38,648 nt of DNA from Clostridiales bacterium (GCA_012512855.1 JAAZDK010000006.1:1-38648); one strand, 5' to 3'. Counted from the stretch's first letter, positions 7,186 through 15,934 are shown. Translations and numbers: made by a program. The notes: a model not told the origin generated them from the sequence alone.

Positions 7186-9861
7186 ATGAATTACAGCAAA
7201 AAAGGAATTGAATATAAATTATCGCACATAAAATCAACATCCCGCCGCATGGTGTCAAAGTTGCGAATAGCCATTTTTCATCTCTTTGTGGTCAGTATAG
7301 TGGGCATTGCAATCATTGGTTCATATGCGGTATTCGGATTCGTCAACGGACTTATCGACAGTGCTCCGGATATATCACAGATTGATGTCATTCCTCAGGG
7401 TTACACAACAAAGGTTCGGGACAGGGAAGGCAATATTATCGAATATCTTGTAGCTGCCAACTCCAACAGGGAATATGTATATCTGAAGGACCTGCCCGAT
7501 TATATCAAGTATTGCTTTATAAGTATTGAGGATGAGCGTTTTTATGAGCATAGCGGAATAGACATCCGGGGTATTTTCAGAGCCGGCTTTGTCGGCCTTA
7601 CATCCGGCGATTTTTCGCAGGGAGCCAGTACTATAACACAGCAGCTGCTTAAAACACAGATTTTCAACGGCGGTATGGAAACCAACTTTATCGACAGGCT
7701 GGAGCGCAAGATTCAAGAGCAATACCTTGCAATACAGCTGGAGAGCAAGCTTGATAAGGACACCATTATGGAGTATTACTTAAACACCATAAATCTGGGT
7801 TCGGGAAGCCTGGGTATCCAGACTGCAGCCAAAAAATATTTCAACAAAAATGCCAAGGATCTTACTCTGTCGGAAGCTGCTACTATAGCAGCCATAGCTC
7901 AGCTGCCTGTATATCATAACCCTATAAATTATCCTGAACGCAACAAGGTCCGCCGGGACGAGATTTTATCGGAGATGCTTGAGCAGGGCTATTGTACCCA
8001 GGAAGAATATGATGCCGCCATGGCGGACGATGTATATACCCGTATACAGACCATAAATAGCCAGCAGAATCCGTCAAGATATTATACCTATTTCGTGGAT
8101 GAGCTAATCGAGCAGGTTATTTACGATCTCCAGAATGAGCTGGGCTATACCGAAGCCCAGGCTACAAACCTTCTCTACAGTGGAGGCCTGGAAATATACT
8201 CTACTCAGGATCCGGTAATACAGGCTATCTGTGACGAGATATATTCGGATGAATCATATTTCCCGAAAATGGGAGTATCATACTGGGAGCTGACCTATGC
8301 ATTGTCTATTCAGAAGGCGGACGGCTCCACAATACACTATCATAATGATGATTTGCTTAAATTCTATAAAGACTACGATGATCCCGAAAAGCTTTATATG
8401 GATCAGGATGGCAGCAAGTTTTCAATGCTCTTTTTGGATAAAGAGGATATGCAGAAAAAGATTGATGCCTTCCGTGAGGCTATGCTGGAGCCTGGCGACA
8501 AGGTACTGGCAGAAAAGGCTGATATGATTTTGCAGCCCCAGTCTTCATTTGTAGTCATGGATCAGCATACCGGGGAGATTGTGGCTATAGTAGGCGGTCG
8601 TGGAGAAAAAAGAGGCAACCGTGTTCTTAACAGGGCCACCAACACCCAGCGCCAGCCAGGTTCAACCTTCAAGGTCTTGTCAACCTACCTGCCTGCCCTG
8701 GATACAGCCGGCTTTACGCTGGCAAGTGTCAAGGATGACTCCGGTCCGTACTACTATCCCGGCACCAACAAGGAGGTTCGCAACTGGACTTCCACACAAA
8801 AGTACAATGGCCTGACAACCTTGCGGCAAGCCATTTATGACTCTATGAATATAGTTACCGTTAAAACACTGGTAGATGTCACCCCTCAGCTGGGCTATGA
8901 CTATCTGCTAAAACTGGGATTTACTACTCTTATTGAATCCCAGAAGCTTGAAGACGGCCGTGTTGTATCAGATATAAATCTGCCTATGGCCTTGGGAGGT
9001 CTGACAAAGGGTGTATCTAATCTGGAATTGACAGCGGCATATGCAGCCATTGCCAACGGCGGTATTTATACAAAGCCTATCTTCTATACCAAAATTCTTG
9101 ACAGAAACGGCAATGTACTGATAGAAAACAAGCCAAAAAAAGAGCAGGTTATGAAGGCTTCTACGGCATGGCTCCTGACCAGCGCAATGCAGGATGTTAT
9201 CAAAAAGGGAACAGGAACCAACCTTAAATTTACCGCAATTGATATGCCTGTAGCCGGTAAAACCGGTTCCACATCCGATTATAACGATCTGTGGTTCAGC
9301 GGCTACACCCCTTATTATACCGCAACAATCTGGTCCGGCTTTGACAATAACCGCAGCCAGACGGATAAAACCTATCCCCGTAAGATATGGAAGACTATAA
9401 TGGAGCAGATTCATATAAGAAAGAATCTTGAAAAGAAGGAATTTACGATGCCTGACTCCATTGTATCAGCCAAAATATGTACAAAGTCTGGCAAGCTGGC
9501 GGTCAGCGGCTTCTGTGATTCGAAATCCGTCGGCAATACAGCCCGGGTCGAATATTTCGCCAAAGGTACAGAACCGACCGACTCCTGTGATGTTCATGTT
9601 AAGGCAAAAATATGCACCGACTCAAATGCAAAGGCTACGGATAACTGTCCGCCCAGCTCAATTAAGGAAGAGGTCTTTCTGATAAAGGATGAAAAGGCTA
9701 TAACTGCAGATACTCCACATCTGCTGCCTAAGATAAGCTGCCCTATCCACAAGACCAGGGAAATATATGAGGATGAACCCTTCTACCCTGACACAATCTA
9801 TCCAGAGTCCTTGAACAACATGATAGAGCAGGAAGATATTCCTGAGGACGATTTCCATTAG
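7186..9861 (+). CDS. Penicillin-binding protein 1A (glycosyltransferase-transpeptidase)
   Basis: A class A PBP that polymerises and cross-links peptidoglycan outside the membrane. The 891 residues run: short cytoplasmic part, one membrane helix (about 27-55), GT51 glycosyltransferase (EDERFYEHSGIDIRG with catalytic Glu115; GASTITQQLLKT 146-157; INLGSGSLGIQTAAKKYF), then the transpeptidase with STFK (nucleophile Ser493), SMN (553-555) and KTG (692-694). A C-terminal tail holds several Cys (ICTKSGKLA, SGFCDSK, DSCDVH, DNCPPSS), perhaps forming disulphides, and an acidic end. The ATG follows AAGAAAGGA by about ten bases. The gene stands alone, with a palindrome in its leader and a strong terminator after it. 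Confidence 0.96.
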   Translation: MNYSKKGIEYKLSHIKSTSRRMVSKLRIAIFHLFVVSIVGIAIIGSYAVFGFVNGLIDSAPDISQIDVIPQGYTTKVRDREGNIIEYLVAANSNREYVYLKDLPDYIKYCFISIEDERFYEHSGIDIRGIFRAGFVGLTSGDFSQGASTITQQLLKTQIFNGGMETNFIDRLERKIQEQYLAIQLESKLDKDTIMEYYLNTINLGSGSLGIQTAAKKYFNKNAKDLTLSEAATIAAIAQLPVYHNPINYPERNKVRRDEILSEMLEQGYCTQEEYDAAMADDVYTRIQTINSQQNPSRYYTYFVDELIEQVIYDLQNELGYTEAQATNLLYSGGLEIYSTQDPVIQAICDEIYSDESYFPKMGVSYWELTYALSIQKADGSTIHYHNDDLLKFYKDYDDPEKLYMDQDGSKFSMLFLDKEDMQKKIDAFREAMLEPGDKVLAEKADMILQPQSSFVVMDQHTGEIVAIVGGRGEKRGNRVLNRATNTQRQPGSTFKVLSTYLPALDTAGFTLASVKDDSGPYYYPGTNKEVRNWTSTQKYNGLTTLRQAIYDSMNIVTVKTLVDVTPQLGYDYLLKLGFTTLIESQKLEDGRVVSDINLPMALGGLTKGVSNLELTAAYAAIANGGIYTKPIFYTKILDRNGNVLIENKPKKEQVMKASTAWLLTSAMQDVIKKGTGTNLKFTAIDMPVAGKTGSTSDYNDLWFSGYTPYYTATIWSGFDNNRSQTDKTYPRKIWKTIMEQIHIRKNLEKKEFTMPDSIVSAKICTKSGKLAVSGFCDSKSVGNTARVEYFAKGTEPTDSCDVHVKAKICTDSNAKATDNCPPSSIKEEVFLIKDEKAITADTPHLLPKISCPIHKTREIYEDEPFYPDTIYPESLNNMIEQEDIPEDDFH

Positions 9862-9896
9862 CCTGATTATAAAGGCAGCACAAAGATTTCCAATAA

Positions 9897-9955
9897 TTAA
9901 AACCTCCCTGTCTGATTTTTAAGTTGATATGACTATCAGACAGGGAGGTTTTTTA
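9897..9955. terminator. Bidirectional terminator between PBP1A and spoVAE
   Basis: AACCTCCCTGTCTGA (9901-9915) pairs perfectly with TCAGACAGGGAGGTT (9936-9950). Ts follow on the right and As precede on the left, so it can end both the plus-strand PBP gene and the minus-strand spoVA operon. Confidence 0.92.
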
Positions 9956-9966
9956 GTGAGGTTTTC

Positions 9967-10323
9967 TTAGGATTTCATTTTGGAATCAAAAAACCATGAT
10001 GCAATATAGCTGAATATCAGCGCAGCCGAAATACCGACCGCCGAGGAGGTGAAGCCTCCTTTAAAAATTCCCAGAAAACCTTCCTTGTCAACCGCCTCCT
10101 TGACACCCTTAAAAAGCATGTTGCCAAAGCCCGTGAGTGGCACTCCCGCTCCTGCGCCTGCCCATTTGACAAAGGGTTCATATACCCCTATGGCACCCAG
10201 AATAGCACCGGTAACCACCAGGATCACCATTACTCTTCCCGGCATCAGCTTCGTGGTATCCAGTAAAATTTGAACTACAGCACATATTGCACCACCGACC
10301 AAAAAAGCCTTAAGATAATCCAT
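9967..10323 (-). CDS. spoVAE: Stage V sporulation protein AE (SpoVAEb type)
   Basis: This 118-residue membrane protein is part of the SpoVA channel that moves calcium-dipicolinate into the forespore and out at germination. It has three or four hydrophobic segments and the motif WAGAGAGVPLTGFGN (54-68), also found in its paralogue SpoVAC. GAGAGGT precedes the ATG. It follows spoVAD after a rather long gap of 194 bp, in which I see no gene and no clear promoter. Confidence 0.93.
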   Translation of the reverse strand: MDYLKAFLVGGAICAVVQILLDTTKLMPGRVMVILVVTGAILGAIGVYEPFVKWAGAGAGVPLTGFGNMLFKGVKEAVDKEGFLGIFKGGFTSSAVGISAALIFSYIASWFFDSKMKS

Positions 10324-10517
10324 AAAACCAGACCTCTCTTTATTATAATCTTTGAACTGATAATAAAATACAAATTTCTGTTGCCTTCATTACTTATGAG
10401 CTGTCTCCAGCCTGCAAGCTTAACTCTTGCTTTCTTAATTTTTTAATACTATATCTAATTGTTTCAACCTATATCATATAAGCTGTAATCAACTGACAAC
10501 ACGATTAACCGGCCCGA

Positions 10518-11567
10518 CTACACGGCTTCAACCATAACCGCATGGGCTATTCCGGGTACAGTTTTTCCTTCATTAAAGCTTACCTGGGAAAGCAGGGCAC
10601 CGGTTGGTACGAATAATACCCGTTTCCACGCCCCCTCCCTTAACTGCTTCATTACATAAGCCGTAAAGGTTATTGCCGAGCAGCCACAGCCGCTGCCTCC
10701 GGCGTGGGTATCCTGCCTATCCTTGTCAAATATCTCGATACCGCAATCCATATGGTTATTGCTGATATCTATATTCTTTTCCTTAAGTAATTCAATCAGA
10801 ATGTTTCTGCCCACATATCCCAAATCACCGGTTATTATCCTGTCATAATAATCAGGGTCCACATTCAAATCCTCCAGATTGGCGCTGATTGTTTCAAAGG
10901 CTGCAGGAGCCATGCAGGCCCCCATATTCATGGAGTCCTTCAAACCATAATCTACAATCCGGCCAATAGTCACACCCTTGACAACAATCGCCTTTTCTCC
11001 GAGATTTGGCTTATGCAGGTTCGGATTGACTATTATCACAGCTCCGCTGCCTGTGACAGTCCATGTAGCCGAATATGGCCTTTGATTACCGTAATCCAGC
11101 GGGAATCTGAACTGCTTTTCCGCTCCTGCAAAATGGCTTGATGTAATCGCCAGTACCCTGTCGGCAAAGCCCCCGTCAACAAGTATAGATGCCAGAGCCA
11201 TGGCCTCTCCCATAGTGGAGCAGGCTCCGTATATTCCTAATATAGGTATATTTAAATCAGCTACACCAAAGGATGTAGCTATTAGCTGTCCCAGCAGATC
11301 TCCTCCGATAAGATAACGGATATCGCTGTTTTTCAGACCTGCCTTCTCCAGCACCTTAGTGGCCGCTTCCTTCATTAGCTCGCTTTCAGCTTCCTCCCAG
11401 CTTTCCTTTCCCACCATGGGGTCCTCCTGGACAGTATCAAACAAATGTCCCAGCGGGCCCTCGCCTTCCTTTTTTCCGGCTATTGAGGAGCCTGCCAGAA
11501 TCAATGGAGGATTATTAAAAACTATGCTTTGCTTGCCTACCATTTTTGTACTATTTTGTTCTGCCAT
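10518..11567 (-). CDS. spoVAD: Stage V sporulation protein AD
   Basis: A 349-residue thiolase-fold protein that binds dipicolinic acid and works with SpoVAC and SpoVAE in its transport. Recognisable stretches are GKQSIVFNNPPLILAGSSIAGKKEGEGPLG, FDTVQEDPMVGKESWEEAESEL, GIYGACSTMGEAMALAS and CGIEIFDKDRQDTHAGGSGCGCSA, and the length is that of the family. AAAGGTAAGG lies before the ATG. It is second in a spoVAC-D-E operon. Confidence 0.96.
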   Translation of the reverse strand: MAEQNSTKMVGKQSIVFNNPPLILAGSSIAGKKEGEGPLGHLFDTVQEDPMVGKESWEEAESELMKEAATKVLEKAGLKNSDIRYLIGGDLLGQLIATSFGVADLNIPILGIYGACSTMGEAMALASILVDGGFADRVLAITSSHFAGAEKQFRFPLDYGNQRPYSATWTVTGSGAVIIVNPNLHKPNLGEKAIVVKGVTIGRIVDYGLKDSMNMGACMAPAAFETISANLEDLNVDPDYYDRIITGDLGYVGRNILIELLKEKNIDISNNHMDCGIEIFDKDRQDTHAGGSGCGCSAITFTAYVMKQLREGAWKRVLFVPTGALLSQVSFNEGKTVPGIAHAVMVEAV

Positions 11568-11632
11568 ATTAATAACCTTACCTTTCTTAATAAGTTTTTA
11601 GTTATCGTAAGGCACAAACAGCTCCCATTCTG

Positions 11633-12136
11633 CTATATTACCTTAAGCAGCTTCAATATATAATATATCAGGCCCAAAAGCCATGAGGAGAAAATACCGT
11701 AAAGAATGACAGGACCTGCAATGGTGAAAATCTTGCAGCCTATTCCAAATACCTGGCCCTCCTTCTTATATTCTACAGCAGGAGCCGCCACCGAATTGGC
11801 AAAGCCGGTTATCGGAACAAGGGTCCCTGCTCCTCCAAACTTGGCCAGCTTTGGATATATTCCCAGTCCTGTCAATAAAACCGATAAAAATACCAGTGTA
11901 ATTGAATTATATGCCTTTGCAGCCTCCTCACCGGCTCCCAGGTACTGATAATAGGAAATAAAGAACTGACCTATCGTACATATTATCCCTCCGACAATGA
12001 AGGCCTGGATGGTATCTTTAACAATACTGTTCTTTGGTGTATTCTCCTCCACATATTTTTTGTAATTCTCATTCCTTTTTCTGAGATCCTGTTCATGAAC
12101 AATACTTGATACCGGAATTTTCTTTTGATTGCCCAT
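11633..12136 (-). CDS. spoVAC: Stage V sporulation protein AC
   Basis: A 167-residue membrane protein; in B. subtilis SpoVAC forms a mechanosensitive channel for dipicolinate release. A charged N-terminus (about 1-38) is followed by hydrophobic segments and GGAGTLVPITGFAN (101-114), the signature shared with SpoVAE. The ATG at 12136 has GGAGGGAG directly upstream. An in-frame ATG four codons earlier is crowded by its own site, so the shorter form is preferred. Confidence 0.95.
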   Translation of the reverse strand: MGNQKKIPVSSIVHEQDLRKRNENYKKYVEENTPKNSIVKDTIQAFIVGGIICTIGQFFISYYQYLGAGEEAAKAYNSITLVFLSVLLTGLGIYPKLAKFGGAGTLVPITGFANSVAAPAVEYKKEGQVFGIGCKIFTIAGPVILYGIFSSWLLGLIYYILKLLKVI

Positions 12137-12158
12137 AACTCCCTCCATTTACTCCTGT

Positions 12159-12314
12159 TTATATTACTGCCGGATATTCAGCCATCATACGGACCAGGGT
12201 TCCGTCATATTCGGTTTTTTGTCCACCGGCAGCAAGGCTGATGCATATTACGGCTATTATGGCCGAAACCACAACAAAGGCAAGAATCAGTATAATTTTT
12301 TTCTTTAACGTCAT
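12159..12314 (-). CDS. 51-residue single-helix membrane protein between sigF and spoVAC
   Basis: A short frame, MTLKKKIILILAFVVVSAII followed by AVICISLAAGGQKTEYDG and a polar end, with AGAAAGGG nine to ten bases before the ATG. It has a Lys-rich start and one long hydrophobic segment (7-29), so it is either membrane anchored or secreted with a signal peptide. It ends 22 bases before the spoVAC start and should be transcribed with spoVAC-D-E. I do not recognise a family. SpoVAA and SpoVAB occupy this place in Bacillus but are far longer. Confidence 0.65.
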   Translation of the reverse strand: MTLKKKIILILAFVVVSAIIAVICISLAAGGQKTEYDGTLVRMMAEYPAVI

Positions 12315-12417
12315 AGCTTACACCCTTTCTGCTAGCGTTATGCCAAGTGTTTCAGGCAGGCTTTTTACCGTACAGGAAAATCCGATACAGTGGAAAATTC
12401 GGGAAGCTCCTATACGA

Positions 12418-12450
12418 TAAAAAGCATCAGATAGTTTCTGATGCCTTCTT
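12418..12450. terminator. Terminator between sigF and the spoVA genes
   Basis: GCATCAG (12424-12430) pairs with CTGATGC (12438-12444). On the minus strand the stem is followed by TTTTTATC, and on the plus strand by CTTCTTTT. It should stop at least part of the sigF transcript before the spoVA genes, so these probably have their own forespore promoter in 12315-12417. Confidence 0.75.
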
Positions 12451-12536
12451 TTACTAAATTTTCTATTATTATTATGTGAAAAGCCGTCTCATCTATACTG
12501 GTAATATTTTCTACAAAAGCGTATCGGTCTTTTTCC

Positions 12537-13253
12537 TTATGCCCCCAATCTCTCTTTCATTATTTTCAGAATTCTTTTTTCCATTCTTGATACCTGAACC
12601 TGGGAAATACCCAGCTCCTTTGCAATATCGGTCTGTGTTCTATCCTTAAAGTATCTAAGCTTGATTATTTCCTGCTCCCTCTCATCAAGTGAAGCAATTA
12701 TTTCCCTTAATGCAAGCTTATCTACTATATTTTCGCTTTCATCCTTTGTTTCTGCCAGCTTATCAATAAGGTATATGGGACTGCCGTCCCCCTGGTAAAT
12801 TGTCTTGTACAACGATTCCACTTCGGCTCCTGTTTCAAGAGCCATCAGTATATCTTCCTTTTCTACTCCCAGTTCATCTACAAGCTCATCTATTGTAGGA
12901 TCTCTGCCATATAGATTTGAATATTTTTCTCTTAAGCCCTTGATTTTAACAGCGATTTCCTTAAGGGATCTGCTTACCTTGAGCATACCGTCATCCCTGA
13001 GAAATCTTTTTATTTCACCTGTTATCATTGGCACCGCATAGGTGGAGAACTTAACATCATAGGATATATCAAATTTGTCTATTGCCTTGATCAGTCCTAT
13101 GCTGCCAATCTGGAACAAATCCTCCATTTCATGTCCTCTACCCGCAAATCTTCTTACAATGCTCCATACCAGACCGATATTTTCAGTTACTATCTGATTT
13201 CTGGCTTCCTTATCACCCTCCTTAGATCGCTTTATAAGTTCAATCGTATCCAC
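12537..13253 (-). CDS. sigF: RNA polymerase forespore sigma factor SigF
   Basis: SigF (SpoIIAC) is the first forespore-specific sigma factor and is held inactive by SpoIIAB. The 238 residues have region 2 (HEMEDLFQIGSIGLIKAIDKFD, then YAVPMITGEIKRFLRDDG), region 3 (about 120-150) and region 4 with the helix-turn-helix TDIAKELGISQVQVSRMEKR. The start is GTG at 13253, preceded by AAGGAG at good spacing. It is last in spoIIAA-spoIIAB-sigF and is followed by a terminator. Confidence 0.97.
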   Translation of the reverse strand: MDTIELIKRSKEGDKEARNQIVTENIGLVWSIVRRFAGRGHEMEDLFQIGSIGLIKAIDKFDISYDVKFSTYAVPMITGEIKRFLRDDGMLKVSRSLKEIAVKIKGLREKYSNLYGRDPTIDELVDELGVEKEDILMALETGAEVESLYKTIYQGDGSPIYLIDKLAETKDESENIVDKLALREIIASLDEREQEIIKLRYFKDRTQTDIAKELGISQVQVSRMEKRILKIMKERLGA

Positions 13254-13293
13254 ACAAAGCCTCGCTCCTTCCTTGATTGTATGTACCTAATGC

Positions 13294-13731
13294 CTACCTG
13301 CTTTGGTATTTGCCTATCCTCTTTTTCATAATTACCGTTGTTCCCTTTCCAAGCTCCGATTTAACCTCCAGGCTGTCCATAAAGGCCTCCATAAATGAAA
13401 ATCCCATGCCCGACCTTTCCAGCTCAGGCCGGCTTGTATACAAAGGCTCCATTGCCTTTGCTATATTTTCTATACCCACTCCTTCATCTATAACCTCCAC
13501 CATTATCTCACCGTTTTCCAGGATACAATGCATTCTGATTTTGCCCGGCTTGTCACAGTATCCATGAATAATCGAATTGGTTACTGCTTCCGAAACCGCC
13601 GTTTTAATATCTGCAAGCTCTTCAATGGTAGGATCCAGCTGGGCTGCAAAGGCTGCAACGACAGTCCTGGCAAAGCTTTCATTCTGCGATTTGCTGTCAA
13701 ATTCCAAAACCATTTCATTTTTGTCACTCAT
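13294..13731 (-). CDS. spoIIAB: Anti-sigma F factor / SpoIIAA kinase SpoIIAB
   Basis: SpoIIAB binds and blocks SigF and phosphorylates SpoIIAA. The 145 residues have the GHKL ATPase boxes: N box [12 protein letters not shown] (47-58), G1 DEGVGI (82-87) and G2 [10 protein letters not shown] (105-114). AAAGGGG lies somewhat far (about 13 bases) before the ATG. It lies between spoIIAA and sigF on the same strand. Confidence 0.97.
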   Translation of the reverse strand: MSDKNEMVLEFDSKSQNESFARTVVAAFAAQLDPTIEELADIKTAVSEAVTNSIIHGYCDKPGKIRMHCILENGEIMVEVIDEGVGIENIAKAMEPLYTSRPELERSGMGFSFMEAFMDSLEVKSELGKGTTVIMKKRIGKYQSR

Positions 13732-13808
13732 GTTTATTATTTATCCCCTTTCTTATTACCAGATTAGCTTCATTACACTTTCCTCCGAAAGTAATTTGCA
13801 ATACAGGC

Positions 13809-14198
13809 TTATCTTTGCATGGCTTTCAGTGCAGCCTCTACATTATCAAATTTTTCAATTATCTTATATAAACCTGATATCTTTAATATCCTGTCAACAG
13901 CCATGTTTACACCTGCAACAGCAATCTTTCCACCTATAAAAATAACCTTACGATATCTGCCCATTATCACGCCGATACCTGCGCTGTCCATAAAGCTTGT
14001 GGCTGTAAAGTCAAATATTATATGCTTAATGTTTTTGCGGTCTATCAGTTTGTCGGCTTCCTCCCTTATCCTGACGGCATTATGATGATCCAGCTCTCCA
14101 TTAAGCCTGATTATCAGACATCTTTGATATACCTCGTATACAACATCCTCCTCTCCGCTAAATTTACTTCTGCTATTTCCTGTGCCATTTTGCATCAT
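13809..14198 (-). CDS. spoIIAA: Anti-anti-sigma factor SpoIIAA
   Basis: A STAS-domain protein of 129 residues that frees SigF by binding SpoIIAB. The phosphorylated Ser is expected in the DSAG motif (Ser72), within FTATSFMDSAGIGVIMGRY. The ATG at 14198 follows GGAGGAGG. A longer in-frame opening starting at 14315 would run straight through a terminator hairpin and lacks a ribosome binding site, so it is rejected. The first 15 or so residues (MMQNGTGNSRSKFSG) extend a little beyond the B. subtilis protein. Confidence 0.96.
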   Translation of the reverse strand: MMQNGTGNSRSKFSGEEDVVYEVYQRCLIIRLNGELDHHNAVRIREEADKLIDRKNIKHIIFDFTATSFMDSAGIGVIMGRYRKVIFIGGKIAVAGVNMAVDRILKISGLYKIIEKFDNVEAALKAMQR

Positions 14199-14239
14199 TA
14201 TGCCTCCTCCAACCAATTTGATCTTGATTAAGCGTCTGT

Positions 14240-14298
14240 AGGACAAAAAGAAAGACGCGAATGAAGCGGCTGATTTAAGCCATTTATCATTCACGTCT
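14240..14298 (-). terminator. Strong terminator-like hairpin just before spoIIAA
   Basis: On the minus strand AGACGTGAATGA (14298-14287) pairs with TCATTCGCGTCT (14264-14253) through 12 bp including one G-U. An inner GGCT/AGCC hairpin sits in the loop, and TTCTTTTT follows. It ends about 40 bases before the spoIIAA start. It probably terminates the upstream TPR gene, but it may also lie in the spoIIA leader. Confidence 0.85.
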
Positions 14299-14338
14299 CT
14301 TAGTATTTTTGTCATAGGTAATTTAGATTAAATATTTA

Positions 14339-15739
14339 TTACTGCTGAACCTGAGATAGATACCTTGCAGCATCCGAAGCTCTGGATGAGTCGGGAAAAT
14401 CGGTCACTACAATACTGTAGTAAACGGCTGCATTATCTTTGTCATCCATACGATGATAGGATCTTGCAAGGAAATAAACAGCATCCACATCACTAGGATC
14501 ATAGTCCATAGCTTTTTTCAGATCAACTAAAGCCTCGTTATATTTGCCGTCACTGTAGTAGGAATAGCCACTCTTGTAATATTGCCTGGCAGCCTTGGGA
14601 TATGTGGCCTCCTTCATCTGTGCAAGCAGCTTAACTGCCGCTTCCTTGTCCAGCTTACTTTCATCTATCGAGCTGAGCATGTCCGCCAGCATGCCATAAT
14701 CACGATTTCTCTCCGTCTTTGTCATTTCCGTCATATAGGCATTGGCAGCATTAAAAAGAGGGGTATAATAAATTGTTTTATCCTCCGGAATTACAATACT
14801 GTCAAGCTTAGCTCGAAGCTGTTCATTAGTCTGCTCAAGCTCCTCTATCTCACCTAAAAGGGACTTTACCTGTCTTTCCTTCTCCTCCAGCTGTGCTATG
14901 CTGTAGGATATATCAATATCCTGCTTGTCATCAACCGTCTGGTTCTTCTTGATTGTAGGAATTATAAGAACTGCAGTGACTGCTATGCCGATCAGCACTC
15001 CAATGACAAGGTTGACAAAGGCCATAATATTGGGCTTGTCCTCCCTGTAGGAGCTAAGTGGCATAATAGAAGCCCTGGAGCCTGTGTCGGTCTCATTAGA
15101 CGCTTCCACATCCTTGCCTGCCGCATTAGCCTCCTCAAGCTCCTTTAAATATCTTAATGTTGTTGTATTGTTGACATCTATCCTCACAGCCCTTTGCAGA
15201 TATCTTCTGGCCCTTTCCTTCTCACCGCTTTTCATCAGCAGTAAGGCCAGAAGCTGATAAGCCCTTATGAAATTTGGATTAAGGGTCACTACCTTTTTCA
15301 GCTGGATTATAGCCAAATCGTCACTTTTCTGCTTTGCATAATTTAGCGCAGTATTATATCTCTTTATTGCCTGATTTAAGGAATCCAGTTTTGTTAAATT
15401 TGACTGGACTCTGTTGATATATTCATTAGCCTCGTTATCAACCGGCTGAAAATGCCTGCTGATAACCCATTCGCTAAGCGCTGCAACTGTCTCTCCCATC
15501 TCGTAGTATACCAATCCCAGCAGATTTCTGGCGTTGGTATTGAATTTGTTTAATTCAAGACTTTTGCGCAAGGCAATAACCGCTCCGGACAAATCGCGAA
15601 CCTTAGCCCTTGCCAAACCGTTATTGTAATACAAATTGGAGCTTCTGTATATCTTTTTATATATCTGCAAATCAGTTCCGCAGCGTTCACAGCGCTTTCT
15701 TTTTTCCGATACGTTACTTTCGCAATTCGGGCATATCAT
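14339..15739 (-). CDS. Zinc-ribbon, TPR-repeat membrane protein
   Basis: A 466-residue protein of unknown function. It begins with a zinc ribbon (CPNCESNVSEKRKRCERCG, two CxxC pairs), followed by about four TPR units (ARNLLGLVYYEMGETVAALSEW, AIIQLKKVVTLNPNFIRAYQ and others), a membrane helix (about 240-263, MAFVNLVIGVLIGIAVTAVLII), a coiled coil (about 275-310, EEKERQVKSLLGEIEELEQT) and two or three more TPR units (YNEALVDLKKAMDYDPSDVDA). The ATG at 15739 follows GAGGAAAGG at a rather long spacing. An upstream TTG at 15781 lacks a site and would push the zinc ribbon inward. TPRs on both sides of the membrane suggest an assembly scaffold. Confidence 0.85.
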   Translation of the reverse strand: MICPNCESNVSEKRKRCERCGTDLQIYKKIYRSSNLYYNNGLARAKVRDLSGAVIALRKSLELNKFNTNARNLLGLVYYEMGETVAALSEWVISRHFQPVDNEANEYINRVQSNLTKLDSLNQAIKRYNTALNYAKQKSDDLAIIQLKKVVTLNPNFIRAYQLLALLLMKSGEKERARRYLQRAVRIDVNNTTTLRYLKELEEANAAGKDVEASNETDTGSRASIMPLSSYREDKPNIMAFVNLVIGVLIGIAVTAVLIIPTIKKNQTVDDKQDIDISYSIAQLEEKERQVKSLLGEIEELEQTNEQLRAKLDSIVIPEDKTIYYTPLFNAANAYMTEMTKTERNRDYGMLADMLSSIDESKLDKEAAVKLLAQMKEATYPKAARQYYKSGYSYYSDGKYNEALVDLKKAMDYDPSDVDAVYFLARSYHRMDDKDNAAVYYSIVVTDFPDSSRASDAARYLSQVQQ

Positions 15740-15784
15740 AATACAACCGTGCCTTTCCTCACAGCTTGCAAACTGCTGCAATAA

Positions 15785-15934
15785 TTAATTATTGCTATTA
15801 ATCCTTTTTTCTTTTAAAAGATCTTTGATTATATCAGTTGCATCAATCAGGTCATTATTCGTTATAACATCTTCAGCCTGCTCAATTTCAAGGCTGGGCT
15901 GGAACTTTTCGATTTCCTCATCAAAATTAATCAT
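15785..15934 (-). CDS. 49-residue acidic protein upstream of the TPR gene
   Basis: A small frame (MINFDEEIEKFQPSLEIEQA...) with GGGGGCGG before its ATG, ending 45 bases before the TPR gene start, so the two are probably cotranscribed. The protein is acidic, with no membrane segment and no Cys, and ends in a predicted helix (DATDIIKDLLKEKRINSNN). I do not recognise a family. Codon use and ribosome binding site both look genuine. Confidence 0.6.
   Translation of the reverse strand: MINFDEEIEKFQPSLEIEQAEDVITNNDLIDATDIIKDLLKEKRINSNN

Noticed and set aside
14199-14315. N-terminal extension of SpoIIAA to 14315
   Set aside because: It runs through the terminator hairpin and lacks a ribosome binding site; the ATG at 14198 has a strong GGAGGAGG.
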